A DNA stretch of 64,000 bases from an uncultured Bacteroides sp. (lineage in GTDB: Bacteria > Bacteroidota > Bacteroidia > Bacteroidales > Bacteroidaceae). A program made the position numbers and the translations under genes. The notes beneath the pieces were generated by a model. The model saw only the letters and a list, made by a program, of their open reading frames with translations. It was not told the DNA's origin and searched no databases. Below are positions 9,801-19,500 of the stretch, one piece after another. The DNA lies in assembly GCF_900547205.1 (NCBI RefSeq), contig NZ_URFY01000003.1, positions 62,001-126,000 of the forward strand, read 5' to 3'. Every line of letters begins with the position of its first letter. Positions within the stretch are counted from its first letter, which is position 1.

Positions 9801-10202
9801 TACGATGTCGGGATTTGTCCACTGATAGCCATCCTTCGAAGTCATAAGGAAGGTTTGGGAAGGCGGAACGTGTTCGTCTGAAGGGTCGGCAAGGTATTGG
9901 TAGTAAAACTGACCGTTCCAGTAGGCAAGCATAGGTTGGTGGTTGTAGGTCCAGCCGTTACCGTTAGGTGCTTCGGGATATTCGCGGTTGGCACGTACCA
10001 ATTGGATATTGTGCACGCCTACTACGGGAGACAGTTGTCCGTCATGGTAGGCTGGGTTCGATAGTTTTTTTCCGGTGTAGTGGATTCTGTCTTGTGTATC
10101 TGGGGTTCTGTTTTGTACATCCGGCAATGTGTTTTGTGCCGAAGCCGTAGCAGTCAACCATCCGACAGCCAGAACTAGAAATATTTTAGCAGAGTTATTC
10201 AT
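6840..10202 (-). CDS. Two-domain RG-II enzyme: GH143-like beta-propeller plus GH142-like (alpha/alpha)6 domain
   Basis: 1120 aa with a signal peptide (about 1-22). Residues about 40-430 form a sialidase-like propeller with repeated 'S.DG..W' blade motifs (e.g. SKDGYQW, SEDGGHNW). About 440-620 looks like a jelly-roll (LamG-like) linker. About 640-1100 is an (alpha/alpha)6 domain of the GH63/GH142 type. Length and order match BT1020 of B. thetaiotaomicron, the founding member of GH143 (Dha hydrolase) and GH142 (beta-L-arabinofuranosidase), as I recall. Together these would strip RG-II side chain D (L-arabinose on Dha). It is flanked by intergenic repeats on both sides. Domain calls are sound; substrate assignment rests on homology. 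Confidence 0.85.
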   Translation of the reverse strand: MNNSAKIFLVLAVGWLTATASAQNTLPDVQNRTPDTQDRIHYTGKKLSNPAYHDGQLSPVVGVHNIQLVRANREYPEAPNGNGWTYNHQPMLAYWNGQFYYQYLADPSDEHVPPSQTFLMTSKDGYQWTNPDIVFPPYKVPNGYTKESRPGVQAKDLIAIMHQRVGFYVSKSGKLITMGNYGVALDKKDDPNDGNGIGRVVREIKKDGSYGPIYFIYYNHGFNEKNTDYPYFKKCKDGEFVKACQEILDNPLYMMQWVEEADREDPIIPLNKGYKAFNCYTLPDGRIASLWKHALTSISEDGGHNWAEPVLRAKGFVNSNAKIWGQRLSDGTYATVYNPSEFRWPLAISLSKDGLEYTTLNLVHGEITPMRYGGNYKSYGPQYPRGIQEGNGVPADGDLWVTYSVNKEDMWISHIPVPVQTKASAHADDDFSKSVSISELTNWNIYSPVWAPVSLNGQWLQLQDKDPFDYAKVERKIPASKELKVSFDLQAGQNDKGTLQIDFLDENSIACSRIELTPDGVFRMKGGSRFANMMKYEAGKTYHVEAVLSTTDRNIQVFVDGKRVGLRMFYAPVATIERIAFRTGAQRTFPTVDTPADQTYDLPKAGEKEPLVKYSIANVKTSSTDKDATSAFLKYSDFSHYADYFNGMEDENIAQAIPNAKASEWMEENIPLFECPQRNFEEMYYYRWWSLRKHIKETPVGYGMTEFLVQRSYSDKYNLIACAIGHHIYESRWLRNPKYLDQIIHTWYRGNEGGPMNKMNKFSSWNADAVLARFMVDGNKDFMLDMKKDLETEYERWECTNRLKNGLYWQGDVQDGMEESISGGRRKKYARPTINSYMYGNAKALSLMSILSGEEGTAMKYGMKADTLKSLVQNELWNTRHQFFETMRTDSSANVREAIGYIPWYFNLPDTAKIYETAWTEIMDEKGFSAPYGLTTAERRHPEFRSHGVGKCEWDGAIWPFASAQTLTAMANFMNNYPQTVLSDSVYFRQMELYVESQYHRGRPYIGEYLDEVTGYWLKGDQERSRYYNHSTFNDLMITGLIGLRPRLDNTIEVNPLIPADRWDWFCLDNISYHGHNLTILWDKNGNRYHCGKGLRIFVDGKQVGQSDTLTRLICEDALK

Positions 10203-10329
10203 GGGTTATTTCAGGGTTTTGATTTATTTTTTAATTCAATTCATTATTTATCTAAATAACTTCAATCAATTTCGAAGATTTAATTTAACGTGCACTCGAT
10301 ATAACTAATCCCTCAATGCTTAGGGGTAA

Positions 10330-10504
10330 CTAATAAGTCGATGCTATTCCAACTCCCCTCCTTCCGGGAAGGAGGGGTGGCTGAAAGTCGGGGGTGGTAG
10401 GTGCGGTTATTTGCGCTTATTATAGACTTATGTATCCACCTACCACCTCCCCCTTCGGGGGCTCCTCCTTCCCGAAGGAGGAGAATTTGTTACTATTGAC
10501 TTTG
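10330..10504. repeat. Palindrome-bounded repeat family B, copy 1 (inverted copy)
   Basis: A core of roughly 130 bp is bounded by two GC-rich palindromes, 10355-10377 (CCCCTCCTTCC type) and 10462-10483 (CTCCTCCTTCC type). Inner arms GGGTGGTAGGTG and CACCTACCACC can pair. The core is the reverse complement of that at 39126-39345. Outside the palindromes both flanks carry related AAGTCRATRSTAT motifs in opposite orientation, giving longer inverted ends. It fills the 313-bp gap between the GH43-like gene and the two-domain enzyme. I see no gene here. Confidence 0.8.
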
Positions 10505-10515
10505 CACTACATTAG

Positions 10516-11445
10516 TTATTTCTTTTTGCTTTCTTTTAAAAGTTCCTTCACAAGTGATTCGGGAGCTTTGAAGATAGTTCCGTGTTTATGCCCGAAGGGT
10601 ACATTCACGCTATCGGTCACATCCGTGAAGTTCTTGAAATCCTTCGTCCGCATGGCACCGTAAATCTTCTTTTGGTAAACATCAAAATAGATAAGGTAAT
10701 CATCTCCTAACTTCTCCACCGTGGGACCTTCGACGAAGGATTCAGTAAAAGGCTCCGAAGCCGGCGAATAAGGCCCGGTCATTGAATCGGCAAAAGCAAT
10801 CTTCAAGTTACGTTCGGGACGGGTATTGTCTTTGAGTACCATCACATAATCGTTCTTCGCACGTTTCACAATTACGGCATCTATCGTACTGAATCCGGGG
10901 TCGTAGAGTACTTTAGCTTTTGAAACTGTTTTGAAATCTTTGGTTGTGATGTAATAGAGACGGTGATTGTTAGTCTCTTCTTCCATCCCCTTCTCGAAGC
11001 GACCGGGAATGCACGAAGCCCACACCACCATAAACTGGTCGTTCTCGTCATCATAAAAAATCTCCGGTGCCCAAACGTTTACCGTAGTCGGTTCGTCCGC
11101 CATCACAGGAATCATCTGCTGCTCCGACCAATGAATCAAATCGGTGGAGTATGCGTGTCCAAAGCCCAAATCACCTTTCCAACTCGTTGTCCACACCAAA
11201 TGATAGGTACCGTCCGCCGCGCGAGCCATCGAAGGGTCGCGCATCAACTGATGCTGTCCCAGTTCGGGCTTCAACCAAACTCCGGGGATTGTATCCCACT
11301 TCATACCATCTTCACTGTACAGATATCTCAAACCTTCGTCAGCCGGTTCGTGAAATGAAGTGAACATATAATAGTCTTTGTTCCCTCCACAAGAAGCTAA
11401 AAGCAGGACGCTTATTGCAGCTAACGTATTTCTTAACTTTCCCAT
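10516..11445 (-). CDS. GH43-like five-bladed propeller glycosidase, lipoprotein
   Basis: 309 aa with a lipoprotein signal (LLLASC, Cys about 19), so it is probably anchored in the outer membrane. GH43/GH117-type propeller motifs are visible: RDPSMAR (catalytic-base region), WAPEIFYDD and VEGPTV (the Glu likely the general acid). Such enzymes usually act on alpha-L-arabinofuranosides or related sugars. The exact substrate here is not evident. A terminator upstream (11553-11581) and a well-matched promoter (11513-11543) make it the start of its own transcription unit inside the pectin locus. Confidence 0.8.
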   Translation of the reverse strand: MGKLRNTLAAISVLLLASCGGNKDYYMFTSFHEPADEGLRYLYSEDGMKWDTIPGVWLKPELGQHQLMRDPSMARAADGTYHLVWTTSWKGDLGFGHAYSTDLIHWSEQQMIPVMADEPTTVNVWAPEIFYDDENDQFMVVWASCIPGRFEKGMEEETNNHRLYYITTKDFKTVSKAKVLYDPGFSTIDAVIVKRAKNDYVMVLKDNTRPERNLKIAFADSMTGPYSPASEPFTESFVEGPTVEKLGDDYLIYFDVYQKKIYGAMRTKDFKNFTDVTDSVNVPFGHKHGTIFKAPESLVKELLKESKKK

Positions 11446-11512
11446 TTCTATGATTCTTTTATGCTATATTGTATCCTTTATACAGAAGACGGTAAACGGC
11501 CGGATTTGTACT

Positions 11513-11543
11513 CAAAAATAGAGGAATAATCGGAGTTTTCAAA
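11513..11543 (-). promoter_or_regulatory. Promoter of the GH43-like gene
   Basis: Minus-strand TTTG (11543-11540), a 19-nt spacer, then TATTTTTG (11520-11513), an exact match to the Bacteroides TTTG/TAnnTTTG pattern. It lies about 68 nt upstream of the ATG and just past a terminator. Confidence 0.6.
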
Positions 11544-11552
11544 TATTTGAAA

Positions 11553-11581
11553 ACAAAAAGGGCGACTCTTCGAGCCACCCT
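11553..11581 (-). terminator. Terminator after the PL1-DUF3826 unit
   Basis: Minus-strand RNA folds as AGGGUGGCUC-GAA-GAGUCGCCCU followed by a U-run. Two pairs are G-U wobbles that pair only in the minus-strand RNA, which fixes the orientation. It lies 33 bp past the DUF3826 stop. Confidence 0.65.
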
Positions 11582-11613
11582 CTTCTTCAATCAAACAAAC
11601 TAACCATTTTATT

Positions 11614-12279
11614 TTAGAGACTTCCTCCACGTGCTTTCACACGTTTGTACCACTCTTCACGTTCTTTTTTCAAGTCATATCCGCGCTTGGCAAGATAGTT
11701 GTTGATACGTCCTTTGTACTTGCCGAAGGCTGCGTGCTTCTTATTTGAGTTTTCAGCATCCATCGCAAATTCGCGAGCCTCAACGAGCCATGCGTAAATC
11801 TGCGCCTTTTCTTCTTCCTTCAGCGAAGGAATCATATCGATATGAGAGTCATAAGTCACTTTCACTACTCCGTAGGTCATTCCGTCTTTCACAGCTTCTA
11901 TCTGCTCTTCGTTTAAGAAAAGAGAAAGATTGGCGGGGAAAGCAAAATGCGAACGGTAGAGGGCTGCATCCTTTTCGTTTTCAGCAGCTTTCAATGCGTT
12001 GTTCTTCGCATCACCGGTCAAGCCGGATGCTTTGACTTCTTTCACCTTTGCATCACGTGCTTCGTAGATATCATTCAGTTCGAAGTAACGATTAGCGATG
12101 GTGTTGCGGACGTCTTCGGCAACCTTTGCATCTGTAAGTCCGAGTTTATCTACAATCTTCTGTGAGCGATTGACGATGGACTCTACATATTTCGGGTCAC
12201 GATTCTCTTTGTTCAAGTCTACTGCTCCGGCAGACATATAGCAGATGAGGAGCAGGGAGATTAGTATTAACTTTTTCAT
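11614..12279 (-). CDS. DUF3826 secreted protein
   Basis: 221 aa with a signal peptide (about 1-19). It is mostly alpha-helical and charged, with a conserved tail rich in Lys and aromatic residues (NNYLAKRGYDLKKEREEWYKR). It matches the DUF3826 family, found in Bacteroidota pectin loci beside PL1 lyases. Function is unknown. It lies 26 bp after PL1 and is followed by a terminator, so the two form one unit. A periplasmic accessory role for the lyase is an inference. Confidence 0.8.
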   Translation of the reverse strand: MKKLILISLLLICYMSAGAVDLNKENRDPKYVESIVNRSQKIVDKLGLTDAKVAEDVRNTIANRYFELNDIYEARDAKVKEVKASGLTGDAKNNALKAAENEKDAALYRSHFAFPANLSLFLNEEQIEAVKDGMTYGVVKVTYDSHIDMIPSLKEEEKAQIYAWLVEAREFAMDAENSNKKHAAFGKYKGRINNYLAKRGYDLKKEREEWYKRVKARGGSL

Positions 12280-12305
12280 GGGGTTCTTTTTTTCACCACA
12301 GAGTC

Positions 12306-14045
12306 TTACATTAATTTTCCTTTTTCAGCCAACGTATCGTAGTTGTTCTTCAAATCTCTCCAGTTTACTTTATGCTTCGTACTGATACCGTTGATATACT
12401 TTTCAATATTGGTGTATCCGTCTCCGGTGCAGTCTTTGTTGGCGTCGCTCGGATCGTTCGGATTCAGTCCGTTGGCAATTTCCCATTCGTCCGGCATACC
12501 GTCACCGTCGGTGTCTACGTAGGGAGTACCTTTGTATTCGGGGTAGCCACCCATCTGGCGGATATCGGTTATGATACCTTGTTTGTATGAGTCTTTCGAC
12601 AGACGACGGTAGCGGAACTGTCCGTCTTCGCCCATTGATTTGGGAGACAAGCCAGTCAGGTCACCGTAAGCATCCTTCGGAAGTTTCTTTTCGTAATAAG
12701 GGATTCCGGTTCTTACTTCTTCAATTACGCGTACATCAACGATATCGCGAGTCGGGATATTGGCACCTACGTGTTTCAATACATAGTCGTAGGCATCGCT
12801 GGCAGACATGATATTGACGTATGGCATTTCAAACGGTTGGTAGCTGCGCATAGCTTCAGTTTGACCGTCGGTATTAGGCTGAGTTTCAATCTGAATACCG
12901 CCGTTCCAGTTGTCTTTTGAGATTTCGGGGAAACCTTCCATGATGTTTCCGTCGGCATATACACGCCCATAAGCTTTGTAGTTCAGCTTGCTACGTCCGG
13001 CTTCCGGCTTGAGAATACGATGTCCTACGTTGGAATCCTTCGGCGTGGCAGGTCCCGGTTTGTAGTAGTTGTTAATCATATTAAACATGGCAGTATAGTC
13101 ACCACCATCGGAAGAACGGTGCACCCAGTTGAACACTACGTTATTGACGAAATTGAATATTCCGTTCCATCCAACAGACGGGTTACGTCCGGTATTGCTT
13201 GCCCAAAGATTACGTGCAAATGCGCAGTTTTCACCTCCGAGAGTGCTACCGAATGAGTGATTGTAGGTATCAAGTGCTTTGGCGGAAATTGTATTCTGAA
13301 TGGTTACGTTTACAGTAGGAAGTTTCAGGTCTTTGCTTTCGTACTGGCCTTCGCTCGGGTCGTACATATGACGGTAGAAAGAGATATTTTCATCCAATCC
13401 CCAAGTGCAGGAACAGTGGTCGATCATGATGTTACCCACCGGATTTCCACCGAAGGAGTCGTCGCGATGCCACACTTTCGTTTCGCCACGACGGAAACGC
13501 ATATGGCGCACTACTACGTCGTGAGTATCAACCCAGAAAGATTCTCCGGCAATACAGACACCGTCGCCGGGAGCTGTTTGTCCGGCAATGGTTACGTAAG
13601 GAGCACGAACGATGATGGGCGATTCGAGACGGATGATACCGGCAACATTGAAAACAATGATACGTGCGCCACCTGTTTCGCAAGCTTCACGGAAAGAGCC
13701 CGGTCCGCGGTCGTTGAGGTTGGTTACGGTAATTACTTTTCCGCCACGTCCGCCGAAGCTATACATACCACCGCCTTCGGCTCCCGGGAAGGAAGGGATA
13801 TCTGCTTGCGGGAGGTCGTAAGGACGGCCTGCCCATGGAATGTAAGGACGACCTTCTTTGGCCTCCTTTTGTACGATTGGCAACGCTTTTGCCCATGCTT
13901 CGTCGGAGCGTTTGCGTTCTTCGGTCATCATTTTCGTATAATTCGCTTTAGCTTCCGGGGTTATTTGCGGGTATTGTGCCCAAGCAACAGTCGGAGCCAG
14001 CATCGAGGCAGTAAACACTGCTAATAGTAAATGCTTCTTCTTCAT
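12306..14045 (-). CDS. PL1 pectate lyase with C-terminal calcium-binding repeat
   Basis: 579 aa, signal peptide about 1-23. A right-handed beta-helix starts near AFPGAEGGG-like residues (SFPGAEGGGMYSFGGRGG) and carries VIMIDHCS-type and RHMRFRRGE motifs of PL1 pectate lyases. The helix core includes the TIAGQTAPGDG motif. Residues about 510-560 contain DTDGDGMPDEWE and DANKDCTGDGYTN, thrombospondin type 3/EF-hand-like calcium loops. It cleaves polygalacturonate by beta-elimination. The B. thetaiotaomicron counterpart, BT1023, is linked to RG-II (from memory). Confidence 0.92.
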   Translation of the reverse strand: MKKKHLLLAVFTASMLAPTVAWAQYPQITPEAKANYTKMMTEERKRSDEAWAKALPIVQKEAKEGRPYIPWAGRPYDLPQADIPSFPGAEGGGMYSFGGRGGKVITVTNLNDRGPGSFREACETGGARIIVFNVAGIIRLESPIIVRAPYVTIAGQTAPGDGVCIAGESFWVDTHDVVVRHMRFRRGETKVWHRDDSFGGNPVGNIMIDHCSCTWGLDENISFYRHMYDPSEGQYESKDLKLPTVNVTIQNTISAKALDTYNHSFGSTLGGENCAFARNLWASNTGRNPSVGWNGIFNFVNNVVFNWVHRSSDGGDYTAMFNMINNYYKPGPATPKDSNVGHRILKPEAGRSKLNYKAYGRVYADGNIMEGFPEISKDNWNGGIQIETQPNTDGQTEAMRSYQPFEMPYVNIMSASDAYDYVLKHVGANIPTRDIVDVRVIEEVRTGIPYYEKKLPKDAYGDLTGLSPKSMGEDGQFRYRRLSKDSYKQGIITDIRQMGGYPEYKGTPYVDTDGDGMPDEWEIANGLNPNDPSDANKDCTGDGYTNIEKYINGISTKHKVNWRDLKNNYDTLAEKGKLM

Positions 14046-14074
14046 TTTTATAGGGTTTTGTGAGATAGTAAATT

Positions 14075-14082
14075 CAAAATTA
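14075..14082 (-). promoter_or_regulatory. Possible -7 box upstream of PL1
   Basis: Minus-strand TAATTTTG fits TAnnTTTG, 30 nt upstream of the PL1 ATG, and follows the SusD terminator. No good -33 element is seen. Confidence 0.35.
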
Positions 14083-14253
14083 CAATAATAAGACGAAAGT
14101 AGAAAAGAATTGTAATCAGTGGGAGGTCTTTATTTCATGATTTCGGTTTTCCTTTTTATGTTTGAAGATAATGAGGGAAGTCGAGAATGGAATTTTGAAA
14201 TATTGGAGATACATTTTGATGAGTTTAAGCCAACAAGCATATATTCTTTATTT

Positions 14254-14312
14254 AAAAAAGAATTGCCATTCTCCCTTCTTTCTTTTCGAAAGAGGAGGAA
14301 AATGGCAATTTC
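14254..14312 (-). terminator. Terminator after SusD
   Basis: Minus-strand RNA forms a long imperfect stem (GAAATTGCCATT with AATGGCAATTC) and then a U-run, about 20 bp past the SusD stop. It separates the binding/import genes from the enzyme genes. Confidence 0.7.
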
Positions 14313-14331
14313 CTAATGTTTATCAGTGTTT

Positions 14332-16521
14332 TTATTCGGCAAGCGGATCGAAAGTACCTAATCCACCCCCATTCATGTAATCTCCCCAGCCAATGGTTTG
14401 AAGCAAAGTGGTAGCATTGGTTTGTATACCTTGATTAAATCCAAGCAAATAATAACGAGGAAGGAACTTCATATACAATGGAGCTTGAGAGCTATCGTAA
14501 GAATCTCCCTTCTTCGTCTTGCGGGTAAGATACGAGTTGTAAAAAGCCGCCAGTCCTTCTACTTGAGCAGACAGGTCATTTCTTAAATCAAGAGCTGCCG
14601 GACGAGTCACACCTGCAACGGTTAACGGATCGGAAGCCATCGTCGTTCCGCCTATACCCTCTCCCTGACCGTTGTCAACCTTTGCACGGAATTCTAGAGT
14701 CTCACGACGTTGTCCATTCAGCGGAGTGAAGCCCAAATAGGTGCAAGTGTTGCCACCCCATCCAGTCAGTCTCCATGTAGACGGTGCTCCTTCCGGCAGT
14801 TCAGCACCACCATCAAACAGCATCCAGCGGCGCAGGTCGTCAAAACGTTTTCCTTCATAAGCCAGCTCTATTTGACGTTCGTACAAAATAGCAGCCATAC
14901 ACGCATCTTCGCTCATATTGGTTTGCAAACCATAATTGTTTACAGCTGTATAACCTACGCGAGCACGTATTCTCTGTAATTGCTGTACCGCTGTAGATAC
15001 ATCCCCAATAGCGCAAGCTGCTTCTGCATAGTTGAGTAACACTTCTGCAAAACGGATTTCCATATAAGGAGAAGCATTGCGGGTGAAACCGGAAGCCGGT
15101 GTATACACATATCGAGCACTGGCATTTACGTCTAAGTCGTCCGAGCGCTTACGGACATAGATTCCTTTCGCATTGTTCAACAGATTATCGGCACCGTACG
15201 TGGCATCACTGTTCGCGTTAATATCATCACGCATAGCTTCAGAGGTATACCACACGTAGTTCCACAATTGATAGCCGGAGCCAGCATAAGGATTATCATT
15301 ATTGTCATTACGCGGATCACCGTCGAAGGCCCAACGAACGCCTGGAAAAGCAAAAGTACGATAGAAACGCGGGTCACGGTCGATAAAAGGCAATTCTGGA
15401 TTGTAGTCCGACTCAGATCTTTCCAGTTTCGTATATGTATTGCAACCTCCCGGTACTTTGCCATCCTTCATCGGGAACATATCAACTATCATAGCAGAAG
15501 GCACTTTTCCACCACCTCCCAAAGCGTTGGACGGACGGATGCCCTGTTCCCACGTATTGTTCTTTCTATAATCCGGAGTACCCTCAACAAGCGTATTATA
15601 AAGCGTTACGAAGATGCCCTCCGTTGTGGGTACTTGAGCGAAAAGGCTTGCCCAACCGGAAGCGTTGACTCCCGGATTGCTTTCATTCACCAGTCCGTAA
15701 CCGGCAGCGGTCAATATATCTATGGATGTTTTTATATCATCATAAGCAGCCTGCCAACGGGCACGGTCATTCGCACGGTTGAACATAGGGCTGGCATACA
15801 GCAATCGTACACGACCTCTCAATGCCACTGCAGTACCGTTAGTGACACGACCATAGTTATCACCCGCCATCCATTGCCCCTTTGCGGTAAAGGGAGCTAG
15901 CAACGTTTCAGCCGTTGTCAAGTCATCACAAATAAAATCAAAGCAATCCTTAGCCGATGAACGGGGAACTTCTGTTTCGGCAACAGGTTCAAGCACTTCT
16001 GTCACGATGGGCACACCACCATACCACTTCACCAGATTATAATAACACCATGCCCGCAAGAAATAGGCTTGTCCCAGCAATTGGTTCTTTTCCTCCTGCG
16101 TAAGCGTGCTTCCCGTCACACCCTGAATTACGTCATTGATGTCACGAATACGTCCATAAACAGATTCCAGCGGATTGCCTTTTGTGCCTTGGAAATAATC
16201 GGGCACAGCGTTATCTCCCGTCTGATAGGTTAAAGGGTTCTGAGGATTTACAAACACGCTAAAACCGCTATATTCTTCCGTTGACTTAGACTGCTCGTCC
16301 GCCAGACCGGTGCAATTAAATCTTGCAGTCGCACTTGCAGCTGCATCAGGCAAACAAGTTCTATAAATAGCTGACACACGTGCAGATGCCCCGCTCCAAT
16401 AATTATAGGCTTCGCTGGTCGTACTGTCATAATTCTGCTTTTCTTTCAAAAACTCATCGCTACAAGAAGTCAGCGCCATTGCGGTCAGAAAAGCAACACT
16501 GATTATATTTTTTCTTTTCAT
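14332..16521 (-). CDS. SusD-like outer-membrane glycan-binding lipoprotein
   Basis: 729 aa, lipobox LTSC with Cys at about 20. It has the typical SusD tetratricopeptide architecture: FLKEKQNYDS near the N terminus, YFLRAWCYYNLVKWYGGVPIV in the TPR region, and the C-terminal RYVYTPASGF...YMEIRFAEVLLNYAEA and LYERQIELAYEGKRFDDLRRW blocks. It is longer than most SusD proteins (500-600 aa). It caps the partner SusC and delivers oligosaccharide. The gene follows susC by 13 bp, and the pair is transcribed together and closed by a terminator. Confidence 0.95.
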   Translation of the reverse strand: MKRKNIISVAFLTAMALTSCSDEFLKEKQNYDSTTSEAYNYWSGASARVSAIYRTCLPDAAASATARFNCTGLADEQSKSTEEYSGFSVFVNPQNPLTYQTGDNAVPDYFQGTKGNPLESVYGRIRDINDVIQGVTGSTLTQEEKNQLLGQAYFLRAWCYYNLVKWYGGVPIVTEVLEPVAETEVPRSSAKDCFDFICDDLTTAETLLAPFTAKGQWMAGDNYGRVTNGTAVALRGRVRLLYASPMFNRANDRARWQAAYDDIKTSIDILTAAGYGLVNESNPGVNASGWASLFAQVPTTEGIFVTLYNTLVEGTPDYRKNNTWEQGIRPSNALGGGGKVPSAMIVDMFPMKDGKVPGGCNTYTKLERSESDYNPELPFIDRDPRFYRTFAFPGVRWAFDGDPRNDNNDNPYAGSGYQLWNYVWYTSEAMRDDINANSDATYGADNLLNNAKGIYVRKRSDDLDVNASARYVYTPASGFTRNASPYMEIRFAEVLLNYAEAACAIGDVSTAVQQLQRIRARVGYTAVNNYGLQTNMSEDACMAAILYERQIELAYEGKRFDDLRRWMLFDGGAELPEGAPSTWRLTGWGGNTCTYLGFTPLNGQRRETLEFRAKVDNGQGEGIGGTTMASDPLTVAGVTRPAALDLRNDLSAQVEGLAAFYNSYLTRKTKKGDSYDSSQAPLYMKFLPRYYLLGFNQGIQTNATTLLQTIGWGDYMNGGGLGTFDPLAE

Positions 16522-16534
16522 ATATACTGTTCTT

Positions 16535-19500
16535 TTAGAATGTTAAATTGACACCAATCGTGAATTTACGCAGTGTAGGGTAACTTCCGTAAGCAGTCAT
16601 CGGATCGATGAAATTGTCCGGATACGGATTGCAGAAGCTAAGCAGATTCTGTCCCGTAACATTGAAACGACAACTTTCGATACCAATAATCTTCATGTAC
16701 TTTGACGGGATGGAATATGCCAGTGTCAGGCGATTCATCTGGATACGCGTTCCACTAACTCTCCAGAAAGAAGACTGCACACCATTGACGCTTGTCCATC
16801 GCAAGTTCGGATAAAGTCCGTTGCGATTGGCTTTCACAACTACATTACCGGCAGCGTCAGTCACGTCTTGATATACAAACATATTGTCCGTTGTCCAGAA
16901 AGAAGGCATATTTGCATATTCCAAATCATGGTAGTTATTGGCGGATGTTCCCATATTTCCTAAATTGAAAGCTTTGGTAGGCAGGAAGCTATATCCTCCC
17001 CAACTGGCATTGAACTGGGCAGTCAGAGAAATACCTTTCCATTCCGCACTCAAATTCAAAGTCATACCATAAGGGTTGCTGCGGTTAGCCAACTGTACCT
17101 GATCATTGTCATAAGTGACAATCCCATCTGGACCGGCATAAGTTCCGTCACTTTGTCTAGCTCCGCGCACGTCTTTATAAATCAGCATACCGGGTCTCAC
17201 ATTTTCCTTAGTATACCCCATGTAAGAAGTTATATTATTTTTGGTGAAATACTCGTCAATGTCTTGATAACTGCGGAACATACCTATACATTGCATTCCC
17301 CATGAACCTTGATCAGTGCGATCACCCTTTCTGTAACTTTTATAAGTTGGTTCCGGATCCCAGTCTCTCTCCAAAATCTTATTATCGCTGTAACCGGTGT
17401 TAACTTGAACCTTATATTTAAAGTCCTTACCAATCCGATCTCTCCAAGTTACAGATAATTCTGCACCGTAAGTATCCAGCTTACCATAATTCACCTTTGC
17501 GGAGTTTGCTCCGACAATTGACGAAACAGACGCATTGTAATTGAGAAACATTTCGCGGTTCCAGTCATAATAAGCATCGATATTGAAGGACAAACGATTG
17601 TCGAGGACATTCAAATCAAGTCCAATATTTCCTTTATAAGACTTATCCCAATGAGCATCACGATTGACTGCAGCATTTCTACTGTTCATTGTTAAACGGC
17701 TACCCGCCTGAGATTCCGGGGAAGTACCTAATACAGGTCCTTTATCCAAATCGGTACCATAAGTTTGCAACCATGCCCATGCATCTGTATTATCACGACC
17801 TGTTAAACCAAATGAGGCACGCAACTTCAAATAGTCTACCCATTTCACATTTTTATTGAACCAACTTTCTTGCGAAATCACCCAACCGGCAGATACTGAA
17901 GGGAAGAATCCCCAATAATTTTCGGGAGCAAACTTAGTAGAAGAATCTGAGCGGAACAAAAACTCGAACAAATACTTATCTGCATACGAATAATTCAAAC
18001 GACCGATATAAGACAAATTTCCAGATTCGGAACGGGTGAAAGTCGTACCCGCTTCACTCGTATATTTCACAGAATTGGACTGTCCGGTAGTAAATTCATA
18101 GGGGTCTGTTACCGAACCGTACAAATATTCTGCTTCTGCTTCCGCTCTCTCGATAGAGAACAAAGCCCCTACAGAATGTTGTCCGAAATCTCTGTTGTAA
18201 GTTGCCATAAAGTTCATCTGGTAGTTGTCTGCGCGCGTCATGGAACGAGATAGATAACCTTCCGAATCCGCAGAACTGGAATTTACCACCAACTTACCGC
18301 CATTGGCATATAAGAATCTGGTATTCTCAAACAAGCTATTATCGGCACCGCTGATTGGAGTGTATAAATGTTCTCCGCTACCTGCACGGTTCTCTAAATA
18401 ATAGAGCTCGTAAGAAGTTCCATAATCATTCGTCTTATCGGAATTGATACTCTTCGAATAAGTAAACTTCATCTTTAATCCCTTCAACCATTTGTTCCAT
18501 CCAAAATCATATTCTATTCCTGCATTAACACTCATGTTAGAGGACATATTACGCTTATAGTCACCGTTATTCTGTAATACGCTGAAATTATAGTTCTGTA
18601 TATTGCTCACCTGCTCATTAGTTGGACCGTAAGCCGCCACAGCATAGTCACCTACATATTCGGGAATATAATAAGGGCGAGTCAACAAGGTGTTGTAATC
18701 CTTCTCATTCTGTGAACCGCCTACTTGATTAAGCGGAGTGTTCTTTTTGCCATAATCACCCGAAACCTGTACATTCGCTTTCAGCCACTTACTGATCTTT
18801 ACGTCAATGCCGGCACGATAATTCCAGCGATTGTAATCCAGTTTACCAAGATTACCTCCTTGATCGAAATAAGAAATACCGGCAAAATAATTAACCTTCT
18901 CAGTCGCACCACTCAAATTTACACTGTGTTGTTGCGTCAATGCCGATTTCCAGTTTTTATCCAGTAAATCATAATTCAAGCTCTTCATCGCCATCAACTC
19001 ATCTTGTTGGAAAAGCTGTTTCAGGGGGTCAATGCCCGTTTCCGTAGGATCACCCATACGTACCGCATTCCACAATTTACCATACTCATAAGCACTCAAC
19101 ATACTGGGACGCGACACTTCATCCGTAATACCAAAAGTTCCGTTGTACGAAATCTTAGGAGTACCCAATTTTCCTTTTTTTGTAGTTACTAAAACAACAC
19201 CATTTGCTGCACGGGCACCGTATACTGCTGCCGAAGCATCCTTTAGAACTGAAATACTTTCTACCACCGTAGGGTCCAAATTGTTGAAAGCTTCTTCACC
19301 CAGATTTACTGTATTGTTTCCAACTTTCACCTCTGTCGGATAAATGTATCCATCGATGACATACAATGGGGTTACGTTGGTTCCGCCAATATCTTCTAAT
19401 GCACCGTTTTGACGAATCGAAATTTTCGCGCTTTCACCCGGACGAGAATTACCTCCACTTACGGAAACACCGTTTACCAGACCTCTCAAGGTACTTGACA

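Noticed and set aside
10394..10663. 89-aa open frame on the plus strand
   Set aside because: It translates repeat family B and then runs antisense to the GH43-like gene.
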